DNA of 64,000 bases from Balanoglossus misakiensis (GCA_040954595.2 CM082594.2:4774001-4838000); one strand, 5' to 3'; counted from the first letter of the stretch, positions 46,701-56,200 are shown. The notes: a model not told the origin generated them from the letters alone. Translations and numbers: made by a program.

Positions 46701-46861
46701 CACCGGGCATCCCTGCCGGACACCCGCAGCAGAGGGCCATCAAGGAGGAGGACACGGTCCCGCTGACCCATCTGGACGACGGCATCGACCAGGCCCGCTA
46801 CGTGCAGGACATGGCGGCGCAGTGCTGCCCCCAGCAGTACGTGGAGGGCTGTGTGTACTGA
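16657..46861 (+). CDS. ETV1/4/5: PEA3-family ETS transcription factor (ETV1/4/5 orthologue), complete coding region in ten exons
   Basis: Coding exons are 16701-16757, 16915-17014, 17206-17253, 17779-17835, 22702-22993, 24243-24424, 31116-31184, 35905-35973, 45870-46033 and 46460-46861. All junctions are GT-AG with matching phase, and the 1440 coding bases give 479 residues. Domains in order: FYDQ N-terminus (1-19), acidic activation helix with the [11 protein letters not shown] core (about 46-68), VPD degron (79-82), SUMO motif IKTE (K95), FxYGEK block (121-126), proline-rich linker, two RQASEP kinase sites (S191, S209), IKQEP (K233), FYDD...VPEKF block, IKSE (K295), ETS winged helix-turn-helix (about 309-391) and C-terminal EEDTVPL...VY. 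The family binds GGAA sites in the nucleus as transcription activators and acts downstream of FGF/ERK signalling. Length and motif order match vertebrate ETV1, ETV4 and ETV5; the call is a pro-orthologue rather than one paralogue. The ATG at 16701 is the first in its frame after the acceptor. Confidence 0.96.
16915..17014 (+). CDS. ETV1/4/5: ETS gene, coding exon 2 (residues 20-52, first base of 53)
   Basis: The acceptor ACATTCAG and donor GAAG before GTGAGT are good, and the exon enters in phase 0 and leaves in phase 1. It encodes a very acidic segment ([22 protein letters not shown]) that opens the transactivation domain. It contains two extra VPD tripeptides (21-23 and 26-28), which resemble the COP1-binding core. 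Confidence 0.93.
17206..17253 (+). CDS. ETV1/4/5: ETS gene, coding exon 3 (residues 53-68)
   Basis: This 48-base exon with phase 1 at both ends encodes [17 protein letters not shown] with its split codons. It is the core amphipathic helix of the PEA3 acidic activation domain, almost the vertebrate sequence. The donor GAAG before GTACGT runs straight into a GTGA repeat. Confidence 0.95.
17254..17283 (+). repeat. GTACGT/GTGA tandem repeat forming serial splice-donor motifs
   Basis: The donor of coding exon 3 lies within a run of GTAC and GTGA tetranucleotides. GT donors therefore recur every 4 bases, several matching the GTGAGT consensus. Use of any donor 4 or 8 bases downstream would shift the frame. 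Confidence 0.8.
17284..17778 (+). other. remainder of ETS intron 3
   Basis: The intron contains a G run near 17445-17458 and a C run near 17531-17543. No additional exon is seen. It ends in a weak pyrimidine tract and CAAAAAAG as acceptor. Confidence 0.7.
17779..17835 (+). CDS. ETV1/4/5: ETS gene, coding exon 4 (residues 69-87), carries the COP1-type degron
   Basis: This 57-base exon has phase 1 at both ends and leaves at AAATT before GTGAGT. It encodes [18 protein letters not shown]. The acidic stretch followed by VPD fits the COP1 ligase consensus (acidic residues, then V-P-D/E). It sits where ETV1 has its N-terminal COP1 site. Skipping the exon would keep the frame and remove the site. 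Confidence 0.88.
17836..22701 (+). other. ETS intron 4 (4.9 kb)
   Basis: AT-rich intron containing an inverted copy of the 85-bp MITE (19707-19793) and a run of G near 21438-21450. The acceptor is TTTTATTGCAG. No other exon is recognised; the protein is already full length without one. Confidence 0.75.
19707..19793. mobile_element. 85-bp MITE family, inverted copy
   Basis: Read on the minus strand, it has TTAA at 19794-19797, then CTCTTTGACC, GTTCAGTCCAAAATG, TTTTCTATGGTAAGG and a G-rich end next to TTGA (19703-19706). It aligns with the copies at 1674-1758 and 46265-46349 but is more diverged. Confidence 0.65.
22702..22993 (+). CDS. ETV1/4/5: ETS gene, coding exon 5 (residues 88-184)
   Basis: It enters in phase 1 (split Leu88) and leaves in phase 2 at AAAAAG before GTAAAG. 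It begins [15 protein letters not shown], matching the vertebrate LPLKIKKEPHSP block; K95 in IKTE is a SUMO consensus and S100 is an S-P MAP-kinase site. [15 protein letters not shown] matches the FKFSYGEK block. The rest is a Pro/Gln/Ser-rich linker with further S-P sites (S131, S145, S151, S173). GC content is clearly higher than in the flanking introns. Confidence 0.95.
22994..24242 (+). other. ETS intron 5 (1.2 kb)
   Basis: AT-rich intron. A perfect 16-bp GAT/ATC palindrome lies at 24148-24163, about 80 bases before the acceptor, within reach of the branch-point region. The acceptor is TTCTCGTTAG. Confidence 0.75.
24243..24424 (+). CDS. ETV1/4/5: ETS gene, coding exon 6 (residues 185-245)
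   Basis: It enters in phase 2 (split Arg185) and leaves in phase 1 at GCAG before GTAAGC. It encodes RFQRQASEP (S191) and, 18 residues on, HRQASEP (S209). These correspond to the paired RRQLSEP and RQMSEP sites of ETV1, which are known PKA/RSK/MSK targets. It then encodes [17 protein letters not shown], the strongly conserved SUMO motif (K233). The exon belongs to the central regulatory region of the family. Confidence 0.96.
24425..31115 (+). other. ETS intron 6 (6.7 kb)
   Basis: AT-rich intron. At 24448-24482 an 8-bp inverted repeat, GGTCCCAT...ATGGGACC, opens a stretch with GTCCGTCC, similar in flavour to the start of intron 8 and possibly a dispersed repeat. A GC-richer stretch with G runs lies near 28020-28200. 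Open frames of about 60-110 codons occur in several places, but none resembles a known protein. Confidence 0.65.
31116..31184 (+). CDS. ETV1/4/5: ETS gene, coding exon 7 (residues 246-268)
   Basis: This 69-base exon has phase 1 at both ends, with acceptor TATCTTTCAG and donor GATG before GTAAGA. It encodes [23 protein letters not shown] and matches the SEVPSC segment of ETV1 at its start; the rest is weakly conserved. It could be skipped without breaking the frame. Confidence 0.88.
31185..35904 (+). other. ETS intron 7 (4.7 kb)
   Basis: AT-rich intron with a C run near 32510-32523 and no recognisable exon. Overlapping open frames on both strands at about 34941-35396 have no protein resemblance. 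Confidence 0.7.
35905..35973 (+). CDS. ETV1/4/5: ETS gene, coding exon 8 (residues 269-291)
   Basis: This 69-base exon has phase 1 at both ends, with acceptor GTATTCTTAG and donor GAAG before GTAAGG. It encodes [19 protein letters not shown]. The FYDD-VPEKF core matches RQFYDDTCVVPEKF just before the ETS domain in the vertebrate proteins. Confidence 0.95.
35974..45869 (+). other. ETS intron 8 (9.9 kb)
   Basis: This is the longest intron. Its first 400 bases (about 35998-36340) carry a GTCCGTCCGTCTGTATGG segment and look like a dispersed repeat. A 318-bp foldback element lies at 42401-42718. Homopolymer C runs lie near 40671-40682 and 43983-43994. The last 450 bases are less AT-rich and contain GATA-like (GATAAG) and other short motifs typical of enhancers, but nothing decisive. 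No exon is seen. Confidence 0.65.
42401..42718. mobile_element. 318-bp foldback MITE with 109-bp inverted repeats and TTAA duplications
   Basis: The element is flanked by TTAA at 42397-42400 and 42719-42722. The left arm (42401-42509) and right arm (42610-42718) are each 109 bases and are reverse complements with only about ten mismatches. They end AGGGACAAAGTC...GACTTTGTCCCT. The 100-base middle is AT-rich and encodes nothing. Long arms and a short non-coding core are typical of a non-autonomous DNA transposon. TTAA targets are used by piggyBac and Kolobok-type elements; the superfamily is inference. Confidence 0.88.
45870..46033 (+). CDS. ETV1/4/5: ETS gene, coding exon 9 (residues 292-346), first half of the ETS domain
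   Basis: It leaves in phase 0 at GAGGAG before GTAAGA. It encodes [17 protein letters not shown] followed by [20 protein letters not shown] and then [17 protein letters not shown], practically the vertebrate ETS sequence up to helix 2. K295 in IKSE is a SUMO consensus, where vertebrates have IKQEP. The acceptor region reads CACAGCAG, so splicing may begin at 45870 or, in frame, at 45873; the second choice drops Ala292. Confidence 0.97.
46034..46459 (+). other. ETS intron 9 (426 bp) with a MITE copy
   Basis: The short intron splits the ETS domain after EPEE. It contains one copy of the 85-bp MITE in + orientation. The acceptor is a strong TTTCTGTCTTTTCAG. Confidence 0.85.
46265..46349. mobile_element. 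85-bp MITE family, copy in ETS intron 9
   Basis: The right end GGTGAAAGGG is followed by TTAA (46350-46353). The left end CCCCTTTTCAAC is preceded by TAAA, a decayed TTAA. The interior GTTCAATCCAGACCC and GAACTGGGGGTG align with the copy at 1674-1758, and the length is the same. Confidence 0.75.
46460..46861 (+). CDS. ETV1/4/5: ETS gene, last coding exon (residues 347-479 and stop)
   Basis: It encodes [20 protein letters not shown], then [20 protein letters not shown] and [12 protein letters not shown]. This includes the recognition helix with the two base-contacting arginines (R367, R370). The tail adds a proline-rich stretch, [14 protein letters not shown] (K441 fits a SUMO consensus, and EEDTVP resembles the second COP1 site) and a terminal EGCVY like the vertebrate EGYVY. 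The stop is TGA at 46859-46861. The exon is very GC-rich compared with the introns. As I recall, vertebrate paralogues have an intron after IMQK; here the segment is continuous. Confidence 0.98.
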   Translation: MARRWGIQKNRPAMNYDKLSRSLRYYYEKGIMQKVAGERYVYKFVCDPEALFTMAFPENGRGVLKPAHDLSQVPEQRPPPPPGIPAGHPQQRAIKEEDTVPLTHLDDGIDQARYVQDMAAQCCPQQYVEGCVY

Positions 46862-47761
46862 TCCGATCGCGTCCAGGACGTTGCTATAGCTACGAGTACT
46901 CGCTACTCATTGTTTCAAAACTTGTACAGCCGTTTTTATTAACCGCAGTACGTCCTCCACTTTTGTTTTGCGGAGGAGTCGAGTCAAAAGAATTTGCCAG
47001 ATGTTCAAAAGGGCATGTTACCACAAGTGTAAATAACATCAGGTGTTATGACAAATTTAAACAGGATGAGTTTGGAATGGGTACGACCAGTTGAGGATAG
47101 GTCTATATCTTCATGTGTATACTTATTTGCAAAGCCAATTTTCTCCCTAGTTATGCTCAAAAAGATGTGAGCATTCTGGGGAAATCGACAAAGTTTTTTG
47201 GTTATTTTGTGTAGCTTCGACTTTGTATGCTTTTTGGTACCCATTTTCGTCCGACTCAGTCTTTATACGACAGCTAGTTTTTTTGCTATATACATTATAT
47301 ACATAAGCCAATCAGAGGCTGCGTTACAGCCAGATGATTAGCCATGTGACCAATTGGAACACTTCTTAATAACCAGCCATGTGATCAATTGCCTCTTCAA
47401 GGATTGGTCCAAGCTGTGATTTTCTTTTTTAAAACTTAACAATTTTGTCATCTGTTGGAAAATAACAAACCATTTTAACATTTTTTTTCCTGTTCAAAAA
47501 TGTTTTTGTTGTATTGTAAATTGAACCAAAAACAAGTGTATTTGGTTGGAGCATGTACTTTTCAACATTACTTTTAAACAGTTGTGTGATTAAGTTGCCA
47601 AATGCATTTTTTGTTTTGTCGATTAGAAAAAAAACGACTAGTATTAGATAAGTATACATAGATTGACTGATTATTGATGGCAGTTAAGGTGATTTTTAAT
47701 TGCAAAAGAAAAAAAAACTGATTTCTCCAAATGCTGGAGAAATTACTAATACTAAAACTAG

Positions 47762-47767
47762 AATAAA
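47762..47767 (+). terminator. candidate poly(A) signal of the ETS gene (proximal)
   Basis: AATAAA lies 0.9 kb after the stop codon. The downstream GT-rich element is weak. Confidence 0.3.
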
Positions 47768-49682
47768 ATGTTAATCAGATCAGCTGATGACTTAACTAAT
47801 CAAAAGTGAAACATCGTCCAAAAATGTCCAAAATTTTCGGTAAATGCTAATATAATTTGTCCAAGCCCAACAGTTTATTTGACTTTCAAATTTAGGAGGT
47901 GCGAACAATTTGTAGTTTATTTGTGGAATGCCACCCCCCTCCAAATCCTGAAGATGAACCTTGTAAAACAACCCCCCCCCCCCCCCATTTACCTGTATAT
48001 AGGCCCAACCTTGAAAATGAAAACTAAGAAAAAGGGTTAGCCCAAAACTTGAGGCGGGGGTGGAAGGATAAAAACCCTTTGGAGGTGAAATACAAATTGA
48101 ATTAATCCCTAAAGTGTCTGATATGGCTTGCCTTAAAAAGGATCGAGACCTATATTTTATGGAAGTTTTTATTTTTCAGCTTAAAAGACATTACAGAATG
48201 TAGCCGGGTGAGACCGTTTCTCAGATTCTCAGAGCTGGAATATCAGAAATGAAAGCAACATTTATAGAGCAGAGATGAGATAAAAGAGTATTATATTATG
48301 TAGATACAGTGTATTCAAATAAAAGAAAGAGTTTGAATATATCTAGCTTTGTATTAACAGATGAACCCTCAGTAAAAAAGACGAGGTTTTTTTTATCATG
48401 TCACTGCCTTTATATCATATATTACCAAAAATTATATACACTATAGACAATTATAGATTTTTTTTGGTTCTTACTGGAGTCTCTTTGGAGTTCTCTCGCC
48501 GTCATGGTTACCGCATACTTGCTGTGTCAGAGTTGATTCAGCTGGTAAGCAGGGTCAGTACACTCCTGGAAAAATCATGGAATGGGGAACCATTCCTGGA
48601 AAGTCGTGCAGAGTCCTGGAAAAATGAAATTTACTCAAAAATCTATTGATAATTACTGTACAATCTCCTGGACTGAGTGTATGGACTCTGCAGATGTGAA
48701 AAATCAGAGATAATACCAGCTGAACGCTCGTGATTAACAGCATGGGTCATAGACAATTTGATCTTTTTTTGAGGTGTGCGAAGAAAAATCAGGTTATGTA
48801 GTCAAAAACGTCTTAAGAGTTTTAGTTTTTTTTTGGTACTTTATTCCCAACTTGTGACATCATACAAGATATGGTACTCTGTTTCATTGTCTACAATTGT
48901 AAGTTTTCTGTATTAAACTACAAATGTGAAAAACTTTTGAGATTAACCGAGCCAGCCAATGAGACTGTACCCTTACACAGCATTTACATGAGGCAGCTAG
49001 CACCTTCGTCAGCCAATCAGGTTGCGGGTCAGAGGTCAGATGAAAGAATACAAATGCTGCCCGAGTTTGTTAAGGTGCAGCGACATGTAGATTCTGGCTG
49101 ACCAAAAATTCTGATTTTTGAAAAAATTGTGTGATGGTACGACTGAAAAGGGGGTTGAATAGAAGGTGCTTGCACTGTGGCAGATGCCCGTGTTAAAGGA
49201 ATGTGTCTCTTTGGCTGAGTGTCACATGTACAGTTTCCAGAACAATCATGAAAAAAATAATCACTCCAAAACAATTAGACAATTTTCTTCTCTGCACTTT
49301 ATTTTAAGGTGTTACTTTTCTCGGTGTTGTCACTGTTTTATCCGAGGTTTTTACGGCATGTTTCATTTTATTGTTTGACTGTAAGTTTTGAAGAAAAAAA
49401 GTAATCAATTTATGGAGAAGAAAAAAATTGAGTATATCATGTAATCCCACCAAATGTTGATTATGTTTTAAATGATCTTGTTTTTGTCAGAGTTTCTGTT
49501 ATTCAGTTGTACTGTACCCCGGTCAAATCAGAAAACAGATCTTTACTGTTGAAAAAAAAGTCGTGTCAGATTTTGCGTGTAAGTTGTTTAATTACTCGTT
49601 ATTATAATCTGTGTGACGAACATTTCATGAACATTTCACTACATTTACACAGAAGCCACTTGATAATTGTAGAGACGCATGT

Positions 49683-49730
49683 GTTGCTAGCGGTGACAAG
49701 GAAACTGTTGCTAGCGGTGACAAGGAAACT
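49683..49730. repeat. exact 24-bp tandem duplication
   Basis: Two identical 24-base units, beginning GTTGCTAGCGG and ending GGAAACT, lie head to tail, which indicates a recent slippage or duplication event. Confidence 0.9.
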
Positions 49731-50845
49731 ACTGCCTGTGTGACAATTTTTTTATCTGTTTACAAAATGTCTTAATCTATCACGTCTGCCTGGTTGAATC
49801 TAGTCGATGAATCATATATTTTGTTTTGTTTTCTCGCTTTTACCCATCATGCCCGTCTTTACCCACAAGTCCCTGTGGCCTTTGGTTTCGATGTGTGATG
49901 GGAGTGGAGACTTCAGAATTGTCACTGCACGCTTGTTTCAGAAATAGTCAATTATTTTTTCCAATGGAAAAAAAAGTGGAAGCAAATATCTCCTGTGTGG
50001 TGTCAGTGTCGGTGACGTGACCGACACTTGCTTTTTGGTGTTCACAGAATCCAATTCAGGCAGTGCTGAATCTGATGCTTGCTTGATGTGGAATTAATAT
50101 CTGAAGATCCAAAAATGTATCTGATTCCAAGTGAAATATTGACTTCATTGTAAAAAAAAAACAGACCAGGAGATACTTGTTCTCGCTATCGACCAAATTA
50201 GTTTCTTCTTGCGTTGTTGAAAATCCAGAGTTGTATAATCTTCTCCACTTGGAGTAGACATGATTAGGAGGAGAGAGCATGGACAGAGCCCGTCACATTG
50301 TGTTGTCTTTGTGTTGAATCTGAATGAATCTAAGAAATTTCCAAATTACAATCTTTTGGAATTACTGCACAACTTTCAGGGGATCTGTGTCTGAAAAGGA
50401 ACGATGAAAATGTATTTTTTGTAGTTTTTGTTTTTCATGTTTGCGTCAACTTGGGCATGTAAATGGCCCGATAGAAGTACCAGACACCCTAGATGAATGA
50501 AAATTCACAAGTTCTGACTTGTTCTTACCAGTGATAAAGATCTCTATATTTCTAAAGTTTTGAGGATGGTCGCGGATTATACACACAGATTGTGTATCAA
50601 ATATGACTTCCCACATCACTGAGGGGGTCTTATGAAAACTGCAGGTTCTATCTGTGACAGAATCTTCAACCACTGCAGATCATGAAAATGTTTGCTTTTT
50701 GGTGACACGTAACTATACACTGTTCCATATGTCGACTTCTTCCAATTGTAGTCCTCTCTATTATCCTGTACAAATCCAAGTCTGTTGCCTTGACAACAGA
50801 CAGCAGATTTTTAAGATTTGTATTTTGATCATACCTTGCTATTTG

Positions 50846-50851
50846 AATAAA
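50846..50851 (+). terminator. candidate poly(A) signal (distal)
   Basis: AATAAA is followed within about 30-60 bases by a T- and GT-rich stretch (TGCTTGTGGTTC), a better downstream element than those of the nearer candidates. It could end a 4-kb 3' UTR of the ETS gene. Confidence 0.35.
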
Positions 50852-51120
50852 AACTTTTGTAAATACAAAATGAGATGTCTCTGTAACCTTTATTTGCTTG
50901 TGGTTCTAAGTGTCAAAAAATGTCCGTTAGAACCACCGTGGTTCTAAGGGCCAAAAAATGTCTGACCATTTTTTCCGTCATTACTTAATTTTTCCGAATG
51001 TTTTTATATTTAATTTGAATTTTTATCATATTAATAACAATTGAATATTGTTTGCTCATTTTATAGCGCTTTCAGCTCTACAGAATTACATACATGAATT
51101 AGATTTCTTACATCTCCCGC

Positions 51121-51560
51121 GCGCGAGGTGGCGTGTTTCAAGATGGCATCGTCTCGGATGCACTGGCCTATACAGTGCGCCCGCAGGTGGTGACTCCATC
51201 ACATGCAGATTTTCTGAAGTAGACTAGAGGTGGCGTGTTTCAAGATGGCGTCTGCCTGTATGTAGTATGTACTGTCATACTGCACTGCTTTGACCCGAAA
51301 CGCGTTAAAACGCTCACTTTCCTGCTGACTGTCCTTGTTCGACTTGTGGTCCAAATGAATCTGAGTAGGATTTGTGAGGAGTTGCCGCATTGGTTTCACC
51401 ACAGTCCCTCTTGGGGACTACAGACGCCGAGGAAAACGACAAAACAATATGGCGGCGCCCATGGCATAGGCATAACCACGTGCACTTCTCCAATGAATAA
51501 GGTATAGTATTCCCAAATTGAGTTTCACATAAGGAAGTGATCAAAATGCAATGGCGGCAC
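51121..51560 (+). promoter_or_regulatory. candidate promoter with repeated YY1-like motifs
   Basis: A direct repeat of about 21 bases, GAGGTGGCGTGTTTCAAGAT in the first copy, occurs near 51125 and 51230. Each copy ends in CAAGATGGC. Further ATGGCGGC motifs lie near 51450 and 51551. CAAGATGGCGGC is the YY1 consensus, and clusters of it mark TATA-less promoters. The stretch is GC-rich against an AT-rich background and lies just upstream of the spliced transcript proposed at 52.8-59.0 kb. The promoter role is inference. Confidence 0.4.
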
Positions 51561-51650
51561 CCATAAGAATAACATAGTGTGTTCCCGGCGTAACGCGTAT
51601 CGGTGATAATGCCATGTTCGATTTGATTGCTTGTTTATTTTGATTGATTA

Positions 51651-52380
51651 GGCTGCATACACAAACACCTCTGGAGGGGGCGGGGCGGGAGAATTTGAAA
51701 AAATTGAGGGTATGTAAGGGGGGAATTTGAAAAAATTGAGGGTATGTAAGGGGGGGATTTGAAATAATTTAGGGACTGTAAAGGGGGGGACTTGAAAACT
51801 TTGAGGACTAAATATTTATTTTGAGTCCACAAAAATGCAGTTTTGAACCCTTCATGATACAAATTTTTCTCTTACCAACCACCCCCCCCCCCCCCCGCTA
51901 ACTTTGAGCGCCGAAGGTTAAATTTGTCCTCCCCAACATACCGGTAGTTGAGTTAATTTGCTTTTGGGTTCATTAAAATGCAGTTTTGAACTCTGTATTT
52001 TGTAAAATTTTCTTACGTGGGAGGGGGACACCCCCTCCCAAACCCACCCCCTTCACTTCTCGGTTTACAATGTCTCCCAACACAGAATACAAAATACTTA
52101 AAAAATAGAAACAATGTTCAGTTTTAATACCCACTGATAAGGGGAAACATCAGTTTCAAATTCTTTCCATGGGAACGCTGTTTTTCTTTTTTACAAGATA
52201 GATAGGTGATGTGTTTTGCTGTGTGAAAGAAATTGGGGGGGGGGGGGGGATTTGAAAATTTTAGCAGTTCGGAAGGGGGGGGGATTTGAAAATATTTCGG
52301 GTTGTTGAGGGGGGCATGTGAAAATTAACAAAAATTGAATTCCCCCCCCCCCTCCTCCAGAGGTGTTTGTGAATGCAGCC
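51651..52380. mobile_element. 730-bp MITE with TTA duplications and about 30-bp terminal inverted repeats
   Basis: The left end GGCTGCATACACAAACACCT and the reverse complement of the right end, GGCTGCATTCACAAACACCT, match at 28 of the first 30 positions. TTA lies directly outside both ends (51648-51650 and 52381-52383). The interior is non-coding. It has G-rich subrepeats of the type GGGGGATTTGAAAA near both ends, in the same orientation, and C runs. A 3-bp TTA duplication is characteristic of PIF/Harbinger elements; that assignment is inference, since no transposase is present. Confidence 0.85.
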
Positions 52381-52841
52381 TTAATTGGATTCATTTTGCC
52401 GATGTGCAGTACCTCAGAAGGTCTTTGATTGGTTAGCAATATGATTGACAAAAAAATTTAGGGTTAGGGGTTAAAGGATTTTTTTTGTAAATCAATTTCT
52501 CTGTTGTCCAAATTTCTCTTGGTCAACATTTAACCTACCCCCTTAACTACCTACTGAGAGTGCCAGAAATTTCTGGCATATTTAATTGCCTTATACCTTG
52601 CATGCCTGATAAATCTTGCTCAAAATATTAGGGATCTGTAGTTTGTTTTGTATATAGGGTGAAAATTAGGTGTTTGTTTACAATGACCATTGGCTTGAAA
52701 AGTCTGACATCAAGACACAAAATCAACTTTCTTGGTTGGAATTTTTTATTCTTTAAATTTAATGAAACATTAAATTCAACTTTGCATATGGCTGACAATG
52801 TTATTTAGTTAATCAATTTCATTTTGTCTTAATTTCTTTAG

Positions 52842-52973
52842 GTGCTTCCTGTCGATGTGGTCTCATGAGTCCCAAGGAATGTAAGAAGTGTCCGCTGTGC
52901 CTAGCTGAGATCACATACCTCGAACATGTCTTCTTTTCCTGTGATTGACAAATGAAGAATTGTGATTAATAAG
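52842..52973 (+). other. putative exon with a C-rich peptide resembling an RT zinc-binding tail
   Basis: The acceptor TTTCTTTAG and donor AATAAG before GTAAGC are both strong. One frame from 52844 encodes 34 residues before TGA at 52946-52948. It contains CRCG, then CPLC-x8-H-x4-C, the arrangement of the zinc-binding segment at the end of many LINE reverse transcriptases. This may be a remnant of a retroelement captured as an exon, or chance. The downstream exons would then be 3' UTR. Confidence 0.35.
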
Positions 52974-53215
52974 GTAAGCTTGATATAGTACATATTTGTT
53001 TGTCATGTGTAATCAATAGTAGGTCTCACATTGTTCACTTGTACTAGCCAATTGTCTAAATTTCCAAAGTTTTATTTTGTGTGTTGAAAATTGATAAAGT
53101 TTCCTTGTCCACTGTGTTTAGTAAGTTCAAGTTCAACCCTGAGTGGTGAGGGTCAAAAAAGTTCAGAGTAGATTGTGTTTCTAACACTTGAGGGCTCTGT
53201 TGTTAATTCTTTCCT

Positions 53216-56200
53216 CAATGTAGGCAGAATCAAGAATTTGTCATCTGTTGGCAAATTTCATGAGCTATAACCCATGAAAAAATTTGCGAAAATGACCATC
53301 TGACCAATGTAGGCAGAATCGAGAATTTGTCATCTGTTGACAAATTTCATGAGCTATAACCCATGAAAAATGTCCCAAAATGACCATATCACCAATGTAG
53401 GCGGAATTGAGAATTTGTCATCTGTTGACAATTTTCATGAGCTATAACCCATGAAAAATGTGCAAAAATGACCATATCACCAATGTAGGCAGAATCGAGA
53501 ATTTGTCATCTGTTGACAATTTTGATGAGCTATAACCCATGAAAAATGTGCAAAAATGACCATCTCACCAATGTAGGCAGAATCGAGAATTTGTCATCTG
53601 TTGACAATTTTGATGAGCTATAACCCATGAAAAATGTCCAAAAATGACCATATCACCAATGTAGGCAGAATCGAGAATTTGTCATCTGTTGACAATTTTG
53701 ATGAGCTATAACCCATGAAAAATGTCCCAAAATGACCATATCACCAATGTAGGCAGAATCGAGAATTTGTCATCTGTTGACAATTTCATGAGCTATAACC
53801 CATGAAAAATGTGCAAAAATGACCATCTCACCAATGTAGGCAGAATCGAGAATTTGTCATCTGTTGACAATTTTGATGAGCTATAACCCATGAAAAATGT
53901 CCAAAAATGACCATATCACCAATGTAGGCGGAATTGAGAATTTGTCATCTGTTGACAATTTTCATGAGCTATAACCCATGAAAAATGTCCAAAAATGACC
54001 ATATCACCAATGTAGGCGGAATCGAGAATTTGTCATATGTTGACAATTTTCATGAGCTATAACCCATGAAAAATGTGCAAAAATGACCATCTCACCAATG
54101 TAGGCAGAATCGAGAATTTGTCATCTGTTGACAATTTTCATGAGCTATAACCCATGAAAAATGTGCAAAAATGACCATCTCACCAATGTAGGCAGAATCG
54201 AGAATTTGTCATCTGTTGACAATTTTCATGAGCTATAACCCATGAAAAATGTCCAAAAATGACCATCTCACCAATGTAGGCAGAATCGAGAATTTGTCAT
54301 CTGTTGACAAATTTGATGAGCTATAACCCATGAAAAATGTCCCAAAATGACCAAATCTTCAAAGTTCGCAAAATCGAGAATTTGTCATCTGTTGACAATT
54401 TTCATGAGCTATAACCCATGAAAAATGTCCAAAAATGACCATCTGACCAATGTAGGCAGAATCGAGAATTTGTCATCTGTTGACAAATTTCATGAGCTAT
54501 AACCCATGAAAAATGTCCCAAAATGACCATATCACCAATGTAGGCGGAATTGAGAATTTGTCATCTGTTGACAATTTTCATGAGCTATAACCCATGAAAA
54601 ATGTCCAAAAATGACCATATCACCAATGTAGGCGGAATCCAGAATTTGTCATATGTTGACAATTTTCATGAGCTATAACCCATGAAAAATGTGCAAAAAT
54701 GACCATCTCACCAATGTAGGCAGAATCGAGAATTTGTCATCTGTTGACAATTTTGATTAGCTATAACCCATGAAAAATGTGCAAAAATGACCATCTCACC
54801 AATGTAGGCAGAATCGAGAATTTGTCATCTGTTGACAATTTTGATTAGCTATAACCCATGAAAAATGTCCAAAAATGACCATCTCACCAATGTAGGCAGA
54901 ATCGAGAATTTGTCATCTGTTGACAAATTTGATGAGCTATAACCCATGAAAAATGTCCCAAAATGACCAAATCTTCAAAGTTCGCAAAATCGAGAATTTG
55001 TCATCTGTTGACAAATTTGATGAGCTATAACCCATGAAAAATGTCCAAAAATGACCAAATCTTCAAAGTTCGCAAAATCGAGAATTTGTCATCTGTTGAC
55101 AATTTTCATGAGCTATAACCCATGAAAAATGTCCAAAAATGACCATCTGACCAATGTAGGCAGAATCGAGAATTTGTCATCTGTTGACAAATTTGATGAG
55201 CTATAACCCATGAAAAATGTGCAAAAAAAACCAAATCTTCAAAGTTCGCAAAATCGAGAATTTGTCATCTGTTGACAATTTTCATGAGCCATGAAAAATG
55301 TCCAAAAATGACCATACCACCAATGTAGGCAGAATCGAGAATTTGTCATCTGTTAACAAATTTGATGAGCTATAACCCATGAAAAATGTGCAAAAATAAC
55401 AAAATCTTCAAAGTTCGCAAAATCGAGAATTTGTCATCTGTTGACAAATTACATGAGCTATAACCCATGAAAAATGTCCAAAAATGACCATACCACCAAT
55501 GTAGGCAGAATCGAGAATTTGTCATCTGTTGACAAATTTCATGAGCTATAACCCATGAAAAATGTCCAAAAATGACCATATCACCAATGTAGGCAGAATC
55601 GAGAATTTGTCATCTGTTGACAATTTTGATTAGCTATAACCCATGAAAAATGTCCAAAAATGACCAAATCTTCAAAGTTCGCAAAATCGAGAATTTGTCA
55701 TCTGTTGACAAATTTGATGAGCTATAACCCATGAAAAATGTCCCAAAATGACCAAATCTTCAAAGTTCGCAAAATCGAGAATTTGTCATCTGTTGACAAA
55801 TTTGATGAGCTATAACCCATGAAAAATGTCCCAAAATGACCAAATCTTCAAAGTTCGCAAAATCGAGAATTTGTCATCTGTTGACAATTTTCATGAGCTA
55901 TAACCCATGAAAAATGTCCAAAAATGACCATCTGACCAATGTAGGCAGAATCGAGAATTTGTCATCTGTTGACAAATTTCATGAGCTATAGAAAAATGTG
56001 CAAAAATGACCATCTCACCAATGTAGGCAGAATCGAGAATTTGTCATCTGTTGACAAATTTCATGAGCTATAACCCATGAAAAATGTCCAAAAATGACCA
56101 AATCTTCAAAGTTCGCAAAATCGAGAATTTGTCATCTGTTGACAAATTACATGAGCTATAACCCATGAAAAATGTCCAAAAATGACCATACCACCAATGT

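Larger units (their letters stand above)
46862..51120 (+). other. ETS 3' UTR and downstream spacer
   Basis: The extent of the 3' UTR is not visible. Poly(A) signal candidates are AATAAA at 47762, 48318 and 50846. C runs occur near 47972-47987. No protein-coding exon is recognised. Confidence 0.55.

Noticed and set aside
46471-47094. 207-codon frame overlapping the last ETS exon
   Set aside because: It is the +1-type shadow of a GC-rich true exon; the true frame is the conserved ETS domain.
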